From Erysipelotrichaceae bacterium OPF54 (lineage in GTDB: Bacteria > Bacillota_I > Bacilli_A > Erysipelotrichales > Erysipelotrichaceae): a DNA stretch of 64,000 bases. Position 1 is the stretch's first letter. Each line of letters opens with the position of its first letter. Below the pieces are notes generated by a model. It saw only the letters and a list, made by a program, of their open reading frames with translations, made no database searches and was not told where the DNA came from. Below, piece by piece: positions 25,676 to 34,950 of the stretch. The stretch is taken from positions 1,341,659-1,405,658 of the forward strand of contig BQKD01000001.1 of NCBI GenBank assembly GCA_022834735.1, given 5' to 3'. Position numbers and translations under genes: made by a program.

Positions 25676-27823
25676 ATGGCGAAACAGGAGTTTCATTATG
25701 AGTTCGGTGGTCGGGGGATCACCGTTGAAACAGGAGAAATCGCAAAACAGGCCGATGGCGCCGTTGTCGTACGTTACGGCGATACCGTCACATTATCGAC
25801 AGCCTGTGCAAGCAAGACACCAAAAGAGGGAATCGATTTCTTTCCGCTGACAGTCAGCTTCGAAGAAAAGCTGTATTCTGTCGGAAAGATCCCGGGTGGA
25901 TTTTTACGAAGAGAAGGCCGTCCGAGCGAGCATGCGACATTGACCGCACGCATGATCGACCGTCCGATCCGTCCGCTTTTCGCGGAAGGCTTCCGCAACG
26001 AAGTGCAGGTCGTCAATACCGTATTGAGCGTCGATCAGGATGCACCGGCTGAAATGGCGGCTATGCTGGGCGCATCGCTCGCTCTATGTATTTCCGACAT
26101 TCCGTTCAACGGACCGATCGCCGGTGTGAAAGTAGGACGTGTCAACGGCGAGCTGATCGTCAATCCGACAGCACAGCAGGCGGAACAGAGCGACATCGAT
26201 CTGACCGTGGCCGGGACTGCGAAAGCGCTCAACATGGTCGAGGCCGGCGTCAGGGAAGTCAGCGAGGAAGATATGCTGGCCGCGCTGATGTTCGGTCAGG
26301 AAAAAGTTCGCGAACTGTGCGAATTCCAGGAAACGATCATCAAGGCCGTCGGCAAGCCGAAACGCGAGATCGAGCTGTATCAGTTCGATCCGGAAGTGGA
26401 AAAAGAGGTCCGCGGCAACTTCGAGGCGGCGATCCGCGAAGCCGTATCGATCAAGGAAAAGCTCGAACGGTACGGAAAGATCGACGAGCTGAGCGAAGAA
26501 GCGGTCAAGTCGTTCGAAGAGCGCGAATATGCCACGGAAAAGGAAAAGAGCCAGATCCTGAAGCAGGTGGCGCAGATCTGCCATAATATCGAGGCTGACG
26601 AAGTGCGCCGTCTGATCATCGAGGACAAGATCCGTCCGGACGGACGCCGCATCGACGAGATCCGTCCGCTCGATTCCCAGGTCGATCTGCTTCCGCGCGT
26701 GCACGGCAGCGCCATGTTTACCCGCGGCGAGACCCAGGTGCTCTCGACGACCACGCTAGGCGCCCTCAATGAAAACCAGATCATCGATGATCTGACCGAA
26801 GTCGAAGCGAAGCGGTTCATGCATCACTACAACTTCCCGCCGTACAGCGTAGGCGAAACAGGACGGATGGGCTCTCCCGGACGCCGCGAGATCGGGCACG
26901 GCGCTCTGGGTGAGCGCGCCCTCGCCCAGGTGCTTCCGGATGTCGATGAATTTCCGTATACGATCCGTACGGTAGCGGACGTGCTCGAAAGCAACGGTTC
27001 CAGCTCCCAGGCATCGATTTGTGCCGGGACGATGTCGCTGATGGCCGCCGGCGTACCGATCAAGGCGCCGGTCGCCGGTATCGCGATGGGCCTCATCATG
27101 AATGACGAGACTGGAAAATATACGGTGCTGACCGATATTCAGGGCATGGAGGATCACTTCGGCGATATGGACTTCAAGGTTGCCGGAACAGCCAAAGGGA
27201 TCACCGCGCTGCAGATGGATATCAAGGTGAGCGGAATCACGAAGGAGATCTTCGAAGAAGCGCTTGCCCAGGCTCATAAGGCGCGTCTCGAGATCCTCGA
27301 GAACATGAAGGGCGCGATCAGCGAGCCGAGAAAAGAGCTGTCTCCGTACGCTCCGAAGATCGCGATGATGCAGATCAATCCGGAAAAGATCTCAATCGTG
27401 ATCGGTCCGGGCGGCAAGATGATCAATCAGATCATTGCCGAAAGCGACAATGTCAAGATCGATATCGACGACGACGGAAAAGTCGTGATCTATCATACCG
27501 ACCAGAAGGCGATCGATCATGCCAAAGAGATGATTTCCGATATCGTGCGCGAAGCCAAGGTGGGCGATGTGTACGCGGCCAAGGTCGTCCGGATCGAAAA
27601 ATTCGGCGCGTTCGTCAATCTGTTCGGTCATACCGACGGTCTGCTGCACGTATCGAAAATTTCGCATAACCGGGTCGAAAAGGTGGAGGATGTGCTCAAG
27701 ATCGGCGATATCATCGATGTCAAAGTTGTCGAGATCGACAACAAAGGACGCATCAATGTGTCGGCCAAGGCGCTTCTGCCAAAACCGAAAAAGCCCGAAC
27801 ATACGAACAATTCGCATGAATAA
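25676..27823 (+). CDS. pnp: Polyribonucleotide nucleotidyltransferase (PNPase)
   Basis: 3'-5' phosphorolytic exoribonuclease, a trimeric ring that degrades mRNA. Two RNase PH domains (N-terminal '[20 protein letters not shown]'; second '[17 protein letters not shown]' at ~344), an all-helical linker, a KH domain ('[19 protein letters not shown]', ~571) and an S1 domain ('[20 protein letters not shown]', ~623) are seen in order. The catalytic segment '[20 protein letters not shown]' is intact. 715 aa is normal. GAGGTG precedes the ATG. Confidence 0.97.
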   Translation: MAKQEFHYEFGGRGITVETGEIAKQADGAVVVRYGDTVTLSTACASKTPKEGIDFFPLTVSFEEKLYSVGKIPGGFLRREGRPSEHATLTARMIDRPIRPLFAEGFRNEVQVVNTVLSVDQDAPAEMAAMLGASLALCISDIPFNGPIAGVKVGRVNGELIVNPTAQQAEQSDIDLTVAGTAKALNMVEAGVREVSEEDMLAALMFGQEKVRELCEFQETIIKAVGKPKREIELYQFDPEVEKEVRGNFEAAIREAVSIKEKLERYGKIDELSEEAVKSFEEREYATEKEKSQILKQVAQICHNIEADEVRRLIIEDKIRPDGRRIDEIRPLDSQVDLLPRVHGSAMFTRGETQVLSTTTLGALNENQIIDDLTEVEAKRFMHHYNFPPYSVGETGRMGSPGRREIGHGALGERALAQVLPDVDEFPYTIRTVADVLESNGSSSQASICAGTMSLMAAGVPIKAPVAGIAMGLIMNDETGKYTVLTDIQGMEDHFGDMDFKVAGTAKGITALQMDIKVSGITKEIFEEALAQAHKARLEILENMKGAISEPRKELSPYAPKIAMMQINPEKISIVIGPGGKMINQIIAESDNVKIDIDDDGKVVIYHTDQKAIDHAKEMISDIVREAKVGDVYAAKVVRIEKFGAFVNLFGHTDGLLHVSKISHNRVEKVEDVLKIGDIIDVKVVEIDNKGRINVSAKALLPKPKKPEHTNNSHE

Positions 27824-27828
27824 AATAC

Positions 27829-27851
27829 AAAAGGCGTGAAAACGCCTTTTT
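27829..27851 (+). terminator. Terminator of pnp
   Basis: AAGGCGT/ACGCCTT stem with a GAAA loop and five T residues. Confidence 0.85.
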
Positions 27852-27901
27852 GCGTTTATCCGGCTATATAAATTGTGTTAGAATAACTAGGAGGTGGAAT
27901 C

Positions 27902-29290
27902 ATGGACTTTTTAAAATATGCAAAAGAAAATGAAAAAGAATTTTTCGAAGATCTAGATACATTGGTGCGCATCGAATCGACGCGCGACCTTTCGACAAAA
28001 GAAAAGAACGCGCCGTTTGGCAAAGGGCCGCGAAAAGCGCTCGATGCCATGCTGCATATGGCAGAGCGCGACGGCTTCAGGACCGAGGACGTGGACGGCT
28101 ACGCCGGGATCGTCACCTACGGCGATCAGCCGGAAACGCTCGGGATCCTCGGCCATCTGGACATCGTGCCGATCGGCCAGGACTGGACGAAAGAGCCGCT
28201 CAAGGTCACGTTGAATGACGGCTACGCGTTCGGACGCGGCGTGCTCGACGACAAAGGGCCGGCGCTGGCCGCATACTACGCGCTGAAGATCATCAAGGAA
28301 CACAATGTTCCTTTAAAGAAAAGGATCATGCTCATTACCGGATGCGACGAGGAATCCGGCATGGAGTGCATGAAATATTATAAGGAGCACGCCGAGATCC
28401 CGCAGATGGGATTCGTTCCGGACGCCAACTTCCCGGTCATTTACGGCGAAAAGGGCGGAGCGCATGTATCGCTTCATTCGAGCGATCATACCGTGATCAA
28501 AAAGCTCGACGCCGGCGAACGGCCCAATATCGTGATCGGCAAGGCCGACTGCTATGTGGAAACGATCAGCGAAGAGCAGAAAAAGCTGTTCGATTTTTTC
28601 TGCCGGACAAACGATGTGAAGGGAACGTGCGAAAAAACAGACGAAGGGATCTGTCTGCATATCGACGGAACGTTCGCGCATGCCGCCATGCCGTATGACG
28701 GCGTCAACGCGGCACTATTGCTGCTCAATTTTGTCGGCAGCGCCTACAACGATCCGCTCGCAGCCGATCTGTACAGCATGCTCAAGGACTGGCAGGGAAA
28801 ACCGGTCCATATCAACAAGGAAGGGGCCTACATGGGCTTTCTGACCATGAGCACAGGCATCGTGCGCATGTCGCACGAGCACACTGATATCCTGATCGAC
28901 ATCCGTTATCCCAACGACATGGACGCCAAAGAGATCATGGAAGGCTTCGATCAGGCATGCGCGGAAAAGAAATCGAACATTCATGCTACGCTCGATTCCG
29001 ATTCGGCCCCGCTGTTCGTCGACCCGGATTCGAAGCTCGTCACCGAACTGATGAACGTGTACAGAAAGCATACGAAGGATGATTTCTCGTGCGCGATGAC
29101 GATCGGGGGCGGAACGTATGCCCGCATCTTCGACAACTTCGTTTCGTTCGGCCCGGAACTGCCGAACGAGGAAAAGACGACCGATCAGTTTGTCGGCGGT
29201 CCGCATCAGCGCGATGAAGGAGTGAAGATCGACGATCTCATGCAGGCGATCGCGATCTATGCCGACGCGATCGTCGCTCTGGCAGGTTGA
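27902..29290 (+). CDS. pepV: Dipeptidase PepV (M20 family)
   Basis: Zinc-dependent cytoplasmic dipeptidase. Metal-binding motifs: 'LGHLDIVPIGQDW' (~84), 'GRGVLDDKGPALAAYY' (~112), and the catalytic 'TGCDEESGMECM' (~147), with a late 'GGPHQRDEGVKI' (~432). A lid domain is inserted in the middle. 462 aa is typical. GGAGGT lies 7 bases before the ATG. trmB follows with 4 bases between, so they are probably one operon. The pepV-trmB-thioredoxin order occurs in other Bacillota. Confidence 0.93.
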   Translation: MDFLKYAKENEKEFFEDLDTLVRIESTRDLSTKEKNAPFGKGPRKALDAMLHMAERDGFRTEDVDGYAGIVTYGDQPETLGILGHLDIVPIGQDWTKEPLKVTLNDGYAFGRGVLDDKGPALAAYYALKIIKEHNVPLKKRIMLITGCDEESGMECMKYYKEHAEIPQMGFVPDANFPVIYGEKGGAHVSLHSSDHTVIKKLDAGERPNIVIGKADCYVETISEEQKKLFDFFCRTNDVKGTCEKTDEGICLHIDGTFAHAAMPYDGVNAALLLLNFVGSAYNDPLAADLYSMLKDWQGKPVHINKEGAYMGFLTMSTGIVRMSHEHTDILIDIRYPNDMDAKEIMEGFDQACAEKKSNIHATLDSDSAPLFVDPDSKLVTELMNVYRKHTKDDFSCAMTIGGGTYARIFDNFVSFGPELPNEEKTTDQFVGGPHQRDEGVKIDDLMQAIAIYADAIVALAG

Positions 29291-29294
29291 TCCG

Positions 29295-29936
29295 ATGCGG
29301 ATGAGAAAAGTGAAATGGGCGGTCGAGTATCTGCCGCAAAGCAAGGTGCTCGTTGCCGACCCGGCCGAAAACAAAGGAAAATGGAAAGAGCTGCTGCAGA
29401 CGGATACCCTCCATGTCGAGCTTGGCTGCGGCAAAGGAAAATATTCGCTCGATATGGCTGCCATGAACGAACAGGACGGATTCGTGGCTGTCGAAAAAAA
29501 CGAGAGCGCCGCGGGCATCGCGGCCAGGAAAATGGATGAGGACGGGCGCGATAAAAAGCTTCGTCTCATCATGGGGGATGCCGATCGCATTGGCGAATGG
29601 TTCGCGCCGGGCGAGGTGGATGTCATCCATCTCAATTTCTCCGATCCGTGGCCGAAAAAGCGGTATGCGAAACGCCGGCTGTCCGCCCCTTCCTTTCTGG
29701 AGCAGTACAAAGCCGTATTGAGCAGCCAGGGAAAAATTATCATGAAGACCGACAACGCGCCGCTGTTCGAGTTTTCCGTGCCTCAGTTTCTTTCTCACGG
29801 GTTTTCGCTTGAGGAAATGAGCGTGGATTTCCGCCGCGAAGAGCACCCGGAAGACGCCATTACCGAATACGAGGAGAAATTTATCGAACAGGGAAAGCCG
29901 ATCTACCGCGCGGTTTTCGCAAAGGAGAAAGCATGA
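29295..29936 (+). CDS. trmB: tRNA (guanine-N7)-methyltransferase TrmB
   Basis: SAM-dependent enzyme that makes m7G46 in tRNA. The SAM motif 'VELGCGKGKYSLDMA' (~44) and the catalytic 'LNFSDPWPKKRYAKRRL' (~115) with 'SFLEQYKAVL' are clear. The 'MRMRKVKWAVEYL' N-terminus from ATG 29295 matches the family ('MRxRxKPWAxxxL'); 213 aa. The stop overlaps the thioredoxin-like gene by 4 bases. Confidence 0.93.
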   Translation: MRMRKVKWAVEYLPQSKVLVADPAENKGKWKELLQTDTLHVELGCGKGKYSLDMAAMNEQDGFVAVEKNESAAGIAARKMDEDGRDKKLRLIMGDADRIGEWFAPGEVDVIHLNFSDPWPKKRYAKRRLSAPSFLEQYKAVLSSQGKIIMKTDNAPLFEFSVPQFLSHGFSLEEMSVDFRREEHPEDAITEYEEKFIEQGKPIYRAVFAKEKA

Positions 29937-30268
29937 ACAAGATCCATACAAAAGAACAGTTTGAAGAAGTATTGAAAGAGAAGGGGATCCATATGTTCCT
30001 GTTCTCGGCGCCGTGGTGCGCGGACTGTGTCTATATCAAGCCTTTTATGCCTGCGCTGGAAAAGAAGTTTTCCGGATCGATGGATTTTTACGAACTGGAC
30101 CGGGACGAATGTCTCGATCTGGCAATCGAACTGGGGATCATGGGCATTCCGAGTTTTATCGCGTACAAGGATGGAAAACAGATCAGCTCCTTCATTTCCT
30201 CGTTGAGAAAGACAAAAGAGGAAATAGAAGCATACTTTGAAGAAACACTCGAAGAAGGAGGAAAATAG
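29933..30268 (+). CDS. Thioredoxin family protein (YtpP-like)
   Basis: Thioredoxin fold of 111 aa with the redox motif 'PWCADC' (Cys29, Cys32) and the cis-proline 'GIMGIPSFIAYKDGK' (~74). No signal peptide, so it is cytoplasmic. CADC is not the standard CGPC, which suggests a specialised redox role. Its place directly after trmB matches ytpP of Bacillus subtilis. It is followed with no gap by the unknown acidic protein, so the three genes are one transcript. Confidence 0.88.
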   Translation: MNKIHTKEQFEEVLKEKGIHMFLFSAPWCADCVYIKPFMPALEKKFSGSMDFYELDRDECLDLAIELGIMGIPSFIAYKDGKQISSFISSLRKTKEEIEAYFEETLEEGGK

Positions 30269-30874
30269 ATGTTAAAAGATTTGATGCACGCCATCTTCAA
30301 GGAAGATGTCGATGAAGATGAGATCGATGAAGTGGAAGAAACAGTGACCCAGACGCAGGAGCCTGTACAGGAAACGGCAGCGCTCAGCGAGCCCGAACCG
30401 GCTCCGATCCCGGTCGTAAAACCGATCGTGCAGGAACCGGAACCGTTCTTTGCGGTACCGAGCCAGAGCGCGGACCAGGACAAGGACGAAAGCATATTCG
30501 AAGGGCTCGATGTCGATACGATCTCGTCGAGACCGAAGACACGAAACGAAAATTATCATTTCGACCGTTCCAAGCTGAACCGCAAGCGCAAGCTCAGCGA
30601 GGAAGTGGAATACCAGGCTGTCATTTCGCCGATCTTCGGCAATATGGAGGATTCGCAGAAGCAGTTCGACAAAGTGCATGACGCGGTCAAGCTGCCCAAA
30701 CCCGAAACCGATACATCGATGATCGAGATCATTTCGCCGATGTACGGAAACAGCATTCCGGAGCCCGGACCGGTCGATTCGATCCCGACCTATGACGAAG
30801 CACCGAAAGTGTCCCGGCCGAAGCTCGATCTGGACGATCTGCTCGACGCGCCCAGGGAAGAGGCGAAAAAATAA
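30269..30874 (+). CDS. Acidic low-complexity protein with two SPxxGN motifs, function unknown
   Basis: A 201-residue protein, probably largely disordered: a short helix ('MLKDLMHAIFKED'), a Glu/Pro-rich stretch (~15-75), a basic patch ('FDRSKLNRKRKL', ~97-108), then two similar motifs, 'AVISPIFGNMED' (~115) and 'EIISPMYGNSIP' (~153), and a 'LDLDDLLDAP' tail. No membrane segment. It lies between a ytpP-like gene and murC, where B. subtilis has ytpQ, ytpR and the DNA translocase gene sftA. I recall SP-I/V-Y/F-G motifs from linkers of such translocases, but no ATPase domain is here. It overlaps murC by one base. Confidence 0.75.
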   Translation: MLKDLMHAIFKEDVDEDEIDEVEETVTQTQEPVQETAALSEPEPAPIPVVKPIVQEPEPFFAVPSQSADQDKDESIFEGLDVDTISSRPKTRNENYHFDRSKLNRKRKLSEEVEYQAVISPIFGNMEDSQKQFDKVHDAVKLPKPETDTSMIEIISPMYGNSIPEPGPVDSIPTYDEAPKVSRPKLDLDDLLDAPREEAKK

Positions 30875-32181
30875 TGGCATATCACTTTATAGGGATCAAA
30901 GGGACCGGCATGGCAGCGCTGGCCGAGATCCTGCATGACGAAAAGAAGGAAGTCCGCGGCAGCGATATCGAAAAATACATCTTCACCCAGGATGGTCTCG
31001 AGGAGCGCGGCATCCAGATCCTGCCCTTCGATGCCGGCAACATCCAGCCCGACGATACCGTGATCATCGGTCTGTCCTTTGGCAAGGATCATCCGGAAGT
31101 GAAAGCGGCCCTGGACCAGCCCGGTGTGAAAACATACTATTACAACGAGTATCTCGGCCATCTGCTCGAACGGTACACTTCGATCTGCGTGGCCGGGACC
31201 CACGGCAAATCGACCACGACCGGGATCATCGCATCGGTGCTCAACCGCTATGAAAAGACCGGATTTCTGATCGGGGACGGGCATGGGCACATGCCGGACG
31301 ACGCGAAGAACTTCGTGCTCGAATCGTGTGAGTTCAAGCGGCATTTTCTGGCATATCATCCGGACTATGCGATTATCACCAACGTGGAGCTCGATCATAT
31401 CGACTACTACAAAGATATGGATGATTATATTTCCGCTTTCCAGTCGTTTGCCGACCAGATCAAAAAAGAAGCCGTCATCTGCGGCGATGACCCGTATCTG
31501 AAAGATCTTCATTATTCGTGCGCCCATGTGAGCTACGGACTGAACGATGGAAACGACTATCAGGCGAAAAATGTCAGCCAGTCGCCCGAAGGCATCGTCT
31601 ATGATGTATATTACAAGGATGAATTCGTCCATCATGTCGAGCTGACAGAGATCGGGTATCCGTTCCTGATCAATTCGCTCGGCGTGTTCGCTCTCGCCCA
31701 TCAGATGGGAATGGATCCGGACCAGATCGTTGCCGGGCTGCGCAGCTACAAAGGCATCGCCCGCCGCTTCGTGTGCGAGCCGATCGGCGAAAACGTGCTG
31801 ATCGACGACTACGCGCATCATCCGACCGCGATCGAGTACATGATCGACGCAGCCAGAAAACGCTACCCGGGCAAAAAGATCGTCGCACTGTACAAGCCTG
31901 ACCGCTATTCGAGGCTGCAGTATTTCCTCGACCGTTTCGCGCAGAGCCTCAATACGGCCGATCAGGTGTGCCTGCTCGATTTTCCGAAAAACGCTGTCCG
32001 CGAGGACGAGACCATCACGGTGACGATCGATGACCTGCTCGATCGCTGCCCGGGATCGAAGCTGCTGCAGATCGACGAGCAGAGCGCCCGAACGCTCAAG
32101 GAGATGGGCCCGGCCGTCTACGTATTCATGTCGAGCAAGGATATTTATCTGCTCCGCGATCTTCTTAAAAACATTCTCTGA
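30874..32181 (+). CDS. murC: UDP-N-acetylmuramate--L-alanine ligase
   Basis: First amino-acid-adding Mur ligase in peptidoglycan synthesis. The 435-residue protein has the N-terminal 'FIGIKGTGMAALAEIL' nucleotide fold, the ATP loop 'VAGTHGKSTTTGIIASVL' (~106), the 'NVELDHIDYY' metal site (~170) and the C-terminal 'LIDDYAHHPTAIEYMIDAAR' (~309) that distinguishes MurC. ATG follows the previous stop directly (TAATGG). It ends at a strong terminator, separating it from ytxG. Confidence 0.95.
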   Translation: MAYHFIGIKGTGMAALAEILHDEKKEVRGSDIEKYIFTQDGLEERGIQILPFDAGNIQPDDTVIIGLSFGKDHPEVKAALDQPGVKTYYYNEYLGHLLERYTSICVAGTHGKSTTTGIIASVLNRYEKTGFLIGDGHGHMPDDAKNFVLESCEFKRHFLAYHPDYAIITNVELDHIDYYKDMDDYISAFQSFADQIKKEAVICGDDPYLKDLHYSCAHVSYGLNDGNDYQAKNVSQSPEGIVYDVYYKDEFVHHVELTEIGYPFLINSLGVFALAHQMGMDPDQIVAGLRSYKGIARRFVCEPIGENVLIDDYAHHPTAIEYMIDAARKRYPGKKIVALYKPDRYSRLQYFLDRFAQSLNTADQVCLLDFPKNAVREDETITVTIDDLLDRCPGSKLLQIDEQSARTLKEMGPAVYVFMSSKDIYLLRDLLKNIL

Positions 32182-32190
32182 TGATTTCAG

Positions 32191-32220
32191 GACATTCAGA
32201 AAAGACTGAATGTCTTTTTA
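32191..32220 (+). terminator. Terminator of murC
   Basis: GACATTCAG/CTGAATGTC 9-bp stem with a six-base loop and a T-rich tail. Confidence 0.9.
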
Positions 32221-32283
32221 TTTTTAGCGGTTTCATAGCTTTGAAAATTTCTTTCAAAACATTTCAAAAAGTACAGGGGAACA

Positions 32284-32292
32284 TGCTATAAT
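32284..32292 (+). promoter_or_regulatory. Extended -10 promoter of the ytxG-ytxH-ccpA group
   Basis: TGCTATAAT (32284-32292) is an extended -10; the -35 region 17 bases upstream is poor. AAGAGGTGAT, the ribosome-binding site of the next gene, follows. Confidence 0.6.
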
Positions 32293-32310
32293 TTGCAAGA
32301 GGTGATATAA

Positions 32311-32790
32311 ATGAGTATTGATGCACTGTTTGCAGCAGTTGCGCAGGCGGCCACGTATCTGCTGCCCGTACTAGGTGTCGTTGCTCTGATTTATCTGATC
32401 ATATTGATCAAAACGCTGATCGATACATTAAAGGATGTATCACTGACCTTGCTGACGGCCGAAAGCGAGCTCAAGAAGCTCGACGGACCGCTCAGCACCG
32501 TGGAGTCGCTCTCCAAATCGGTGGATGATGTTCACCATGCCACGCGCAGGATGGTCACGAAAGCATCGGCAGCGGTCAATAAGGACATGGAGCAGGCGAG
32601 ATCCTGGATGTCAAAAGTAAAAGATGAATTCAATGCAAAAAAAGATGAATTTACGGCAAAGATGAATAAAGAAAAAGAGGTCCTTGAAGCGGACGCGGAT
32701 CTGATCCGCAACGAGGAAAAGGGACCGGCACAGCCGACAGAGGAGGAAATCATATATGTCAGAAACGAACAATCCGGAAAACAGGAATGA
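32311..32790 (+). CDS. ytxG: DUF948-like membrane-anchored protein (YtxG-like)
   Basis: A 159-residue protein with one N-terminal membrane helix (~15-38, 'TYLLPVLGVVALIYLIILIK') followed by a long amphipathic coiled coil ('LTLLTAESELKKLDGPLSTV', 'VDDVHHATRRMVTKASAAV') and a charged tail. This architecture and its place after murC match B. subtilis ytxG. Function is unknown, possibly envelope stress. It overlaps the next gene by 35 bases. Confidence 0.75.
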   Translation: MSIDALFAAVAQAATYLLPVLGVVALIYLIILIKTLIDTLKDVSLTLLTAESELKKLDGPLSTVESLSKSVDDVHHATRRMVTKASAAVNKDMEQARSWMSKVKDEFNAKKDEFTAKMNKEKEVLEADADLIRNEEKGPAQPTEEEIIYVRNEQSGKQE

Positions 32791-33418
32791 AAAGGAAGAA
32801 GTCCAGGCTTCGGAAAACTTTGACGAAAAAGAAGTGGACGAAATGATCGACGAGACCGAGAAGCAGTCGCTCAACGAGCTGGCAACGCTCAAGGAAGCCG
32901 ACAATGAGGCCAATGAAAAGATCATTGATGACGCGCAGGCGGATATCCGCAAGATCTTTGCGGACCTGAAGCTGTGGATCCGCCAGAACAGCGATCCGGA
33001 AGCGATCCGCGCCAATCTGGAAAACGCGAAGGAGCAGACGATCGAGGTGCTCAGCAACGCGCGCGCCAAAGCGATCGAGGTCAGCGAGAGCCCCGAATTC
33101 CGGCAGACGCTCGAAGCCGGAAAGGACTTTCTGAAAGGAACGGGCATGCTGATCGGGGAAGGATTCAAAGAGCTGAAAGGAGCGCTTTGCCAGAACCCTT
33201 CGATCAAAAAGGTGTTCGACAGGACCGACGAGCAGATCGACAAGCTGCGTTCCAATGACAACCTCAGGGATGCGGTCGGCCAGATGCATGAAGCGGCCAG
33301 CAAGCTCAACAACGCGGTGTTTGAAGGGATCAACAAATTCTTCAAACCGAAAGCCGGACCGGAAGCTCCGAAAGAAATCGAAACAAAGAGCACGGACGAA
33401 CCGGAAGATCACGAATAA
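32756..33418 (+). CDS. Charged helical protein, YtxH position
   Basis: A 220-residue, very acidic, predicted coiled-coil protein without a membrane segment ('MIDETEKQSLNELATLKEAD', 'LENAKEQTIEVLSNARAKAI', 'IDKLRSNDNLRDAVGQMHEA'). YtxH proteins usually begin with a hydrophobic stretch, which is missing; the assignment rests on position between ytxG and ccpA and on helical content. GAGGAAAT precedes the ATG within ytxG. No function can be assigned. Confidence 0.65.
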   Translation: MSETNNPENRNEKEEVQASENFDEKEVDEMIDETEKQSLNELATLKEADNEANEKIIDDAQADIRKIFADLKLWIRQNSDPEAIRANLENAKEQTIEVLSNARAKAIEVSESPEFRQTLEAGKDFLKGTGMLIGEGFKELKGALCQNPSIKKVFDRTDEQIDKLRSNDNLRDAVGQMHEAASKLNNAVFEGINKFFKPKAGPEAPKEIETKSTDEPEDHE

Positions 33419-33433
33419 AGGAGATCATTAGGA

Positions 33434-34447
33434 ATGAAAAGAATTACGATATATGATGTAGCCAAGGAAGCGGACGTTTCGCTGGCTACGGTCAGCCGTG
33501 TCATCAATGACAGCAATGTGGTCCGCGAGGACACGCGCATTCGCGTTCAGGAGGCGATCGAAAAGCTCGGCTACAAGCCGAATGCGATCGCGCAGGGACT
33601 TGCCCTTTCGAAGACCACGACCATTTCGATCGTGATGTCGGAAAAACTGTTTTCCTACAACGCCAAGATCCTGAACGGTCTGATGGATGTCGCCAAGATC
33701 TACAACTACAACATCATGCTCCATACGACGAGCAAAGGCATTTCCAAGATGCAGGATGTGATCGAGTCGATCATCAAATCGAGAGTGGACGGCGTGATCC
33801 TGTTCAATGACAATTTCTCCGAGGAAGAGTTCGAGGTGCTCCATCTGTATCAGATCCCGATGGTCGTTGTCGGAAGCAAGATCATCGACAAGAAGGTCGG
33901 CAATGTCGGCAATGTGTATGTCGATTTTGAAAAGCTCGCGTATGAACTGGTCAACGAGTATTTTGAAAAAGGCGTTACGGACATTTCCCTGGTCGAGGAC
34001 AAGCTGAACCTTTCCATGATGCATGAGCTGCGCCAGGGCGTGGAACGCGCGTTCAGGGAACATGGCATGGAATTCAAAAAATACATCTCCTATGACGATA
34101 CGTACCGTTCGTCCTATGACTTCCTGTCCGAATATTTCAAGAATCATGAGCCGAGCGAGCTCGTCATCACGTTCCGCGATTCGCAGGCGATCGCCTTTAT
34201 CAACGCGTGCAACGAAGCGAACTACAAGATCCCGCAGGATACGCAGGTCATTTCCATCCTGGATGACAAATATCTGCGCATGGTCCGCCCGACCATATCC
34301 TCGTTCAATTTTCCGGACTACGATATGGGCGCCATCGCGATGCGCCTGCTGACCAAGATGCTCGTCAACGACGAGGAGGTCAAAGGAAACAAGGATATCG
34401 AGATCGGCTATACCTTTATTCAGAGACAGACGACACAGCCAGAGTAA
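33434..34447 (+). CDS. ccpA: LacI family regulator, probable catabolite control protein A
   Basis: DNA-binding repressor/activator with an N-terminal LacI HTH ('TIYDVAKEADVSLATVSRVI') and hinge ('NAIAQGLALSKTTTISIV'), then a periplasmic-binding-protein-like effector domain to residue 337. 'TIYDVA' and the murC-ytxG-ytxH neighbourhood, as in B. subtilis, favour CcpA, the HPr(Ser-P)-dependent regulator of carbon catabolite repression. The effector domain is less CcpA-like than the HTH, so a pathway-specific LacI regulator remains possible. Ends in a terminator. Confidence 0.72.
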   Translation: MKRITIYDVAKEADVSLATVSRVINDSNVVREDTRIRVQEAIEKLGYKPNAIAQGLALSKTTTISIVMSEKLFSYNAKILNGLMDVAKIYNYNIMLHTTSKGISKMQDVIESIIKSRVDGVILFNDNFSEEEFEVLHLYQIPMVVVGSKIIDKKVGNVGNVYVDFEKLAYELVNEYFEKGVTDISLVEDKLNLSMMHELRQGVERAFREHGMEFKKYISYDDTYRSSYDFLSEYFKNHEPSELVITFRDSQAIAFINACNEANYKIPQDTQVISILDDKYLRMVRPTISSFNFPDYDMGAIAMRLLTKMLVNDEEVKGNKDIEIGYTFIQRQTTQPE

Positions 34448-34461
34448 TCTGGCTTTTTTTC
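34438..34461 (+). terminator. Terminator of ccpA
   Basis: GCCAGA/TCTGGC stem overlapping the stop codon region, followed by a T run. Confidence 0.85.
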
Positions 34462-34476
34462 GGCAAAAAAGAAAGG

Positions 34477-34482
34477 TATACT
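34477..34482 (+). promoter_or_regulatory. -10 element directly upstream of ybeY
   Basis: TATACT ends only 6 bases before the ybeY ATG, so transcription would start at or next to the start codon. No convincing -35 is seen. Confidence 0.4.
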
Positions 34483-34488
34483 AGGAGT

Positions 34489-34950
34489 ATGGAAATAGTA
34501 ATGATCAACGAAACGAACGATACTTCTGCAGACGTTTATCAAAGCGACTTCGAGCAGATCGCCGCGCGCGCCTGCAGCATCCTGCACAAGGACAAGCCGT
34601 ATACGATGTCTGTGATTTTTGTCACGCCTGAAAAGATCCATGAGATCAACGCCATGTACAGGCATATCGACCGGCCGACCGATGTGATCTCCTTCGCGAT
34701 GCAGGACGATATGTCCAATGTGCTCATCGAAGAGGAGGAAGAGGAGCTTGGCGATATCTTTATCAACGTGCAGGCCATCAGGGACCAGGCACGCGAATAC
34801 GGTCATTCGCAGCGCCGCGAAGTGTGCTTCCTGTTCTGCCACGGCCTGCTCCACCTGTTCGGCTATGATCACATGACGCCGGAAGACGAAAAGGTCATGT
34901 TCGCGCTGCAGGACGAGATCCTCGATGAAGTGGCTTCTAGGGAGGTTTAA
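34489..34950 (+). CDS. ybeY: Endoribonuclease YbeY
   Basis: Single-strand RNA endonuclease for 16S rRNA maturation and ribosome quality control. The zinc motif 'HGLLHLFGYDH' (H3xH5xH, ~118-128) is complete, and 'DRPTDVISFAMQ' (~61) is typical. 153 aa. The ATG at 34489 gives the normal N-terminus; AGGAG is only one base from it, while a second ATG at 34501 would be 13 bases away. The end overlaps dgkA by 26 bases. The ybeY-dgkA-era-recO order is standard. Confidence 0.94.
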   Translation: MEIVMINETNDTSADVYQSDFEQIAARACSILHKDKPYTMSVIFVTPEKIHEINAMYRHIDRPTDVISFAMQDDMSNVLIEEEEEELGDIFINVQAIRDQAREYGHSQRREVCFLFCHGLLHLFGYDHMTPEDEKVMFALQDEILDEVASREV

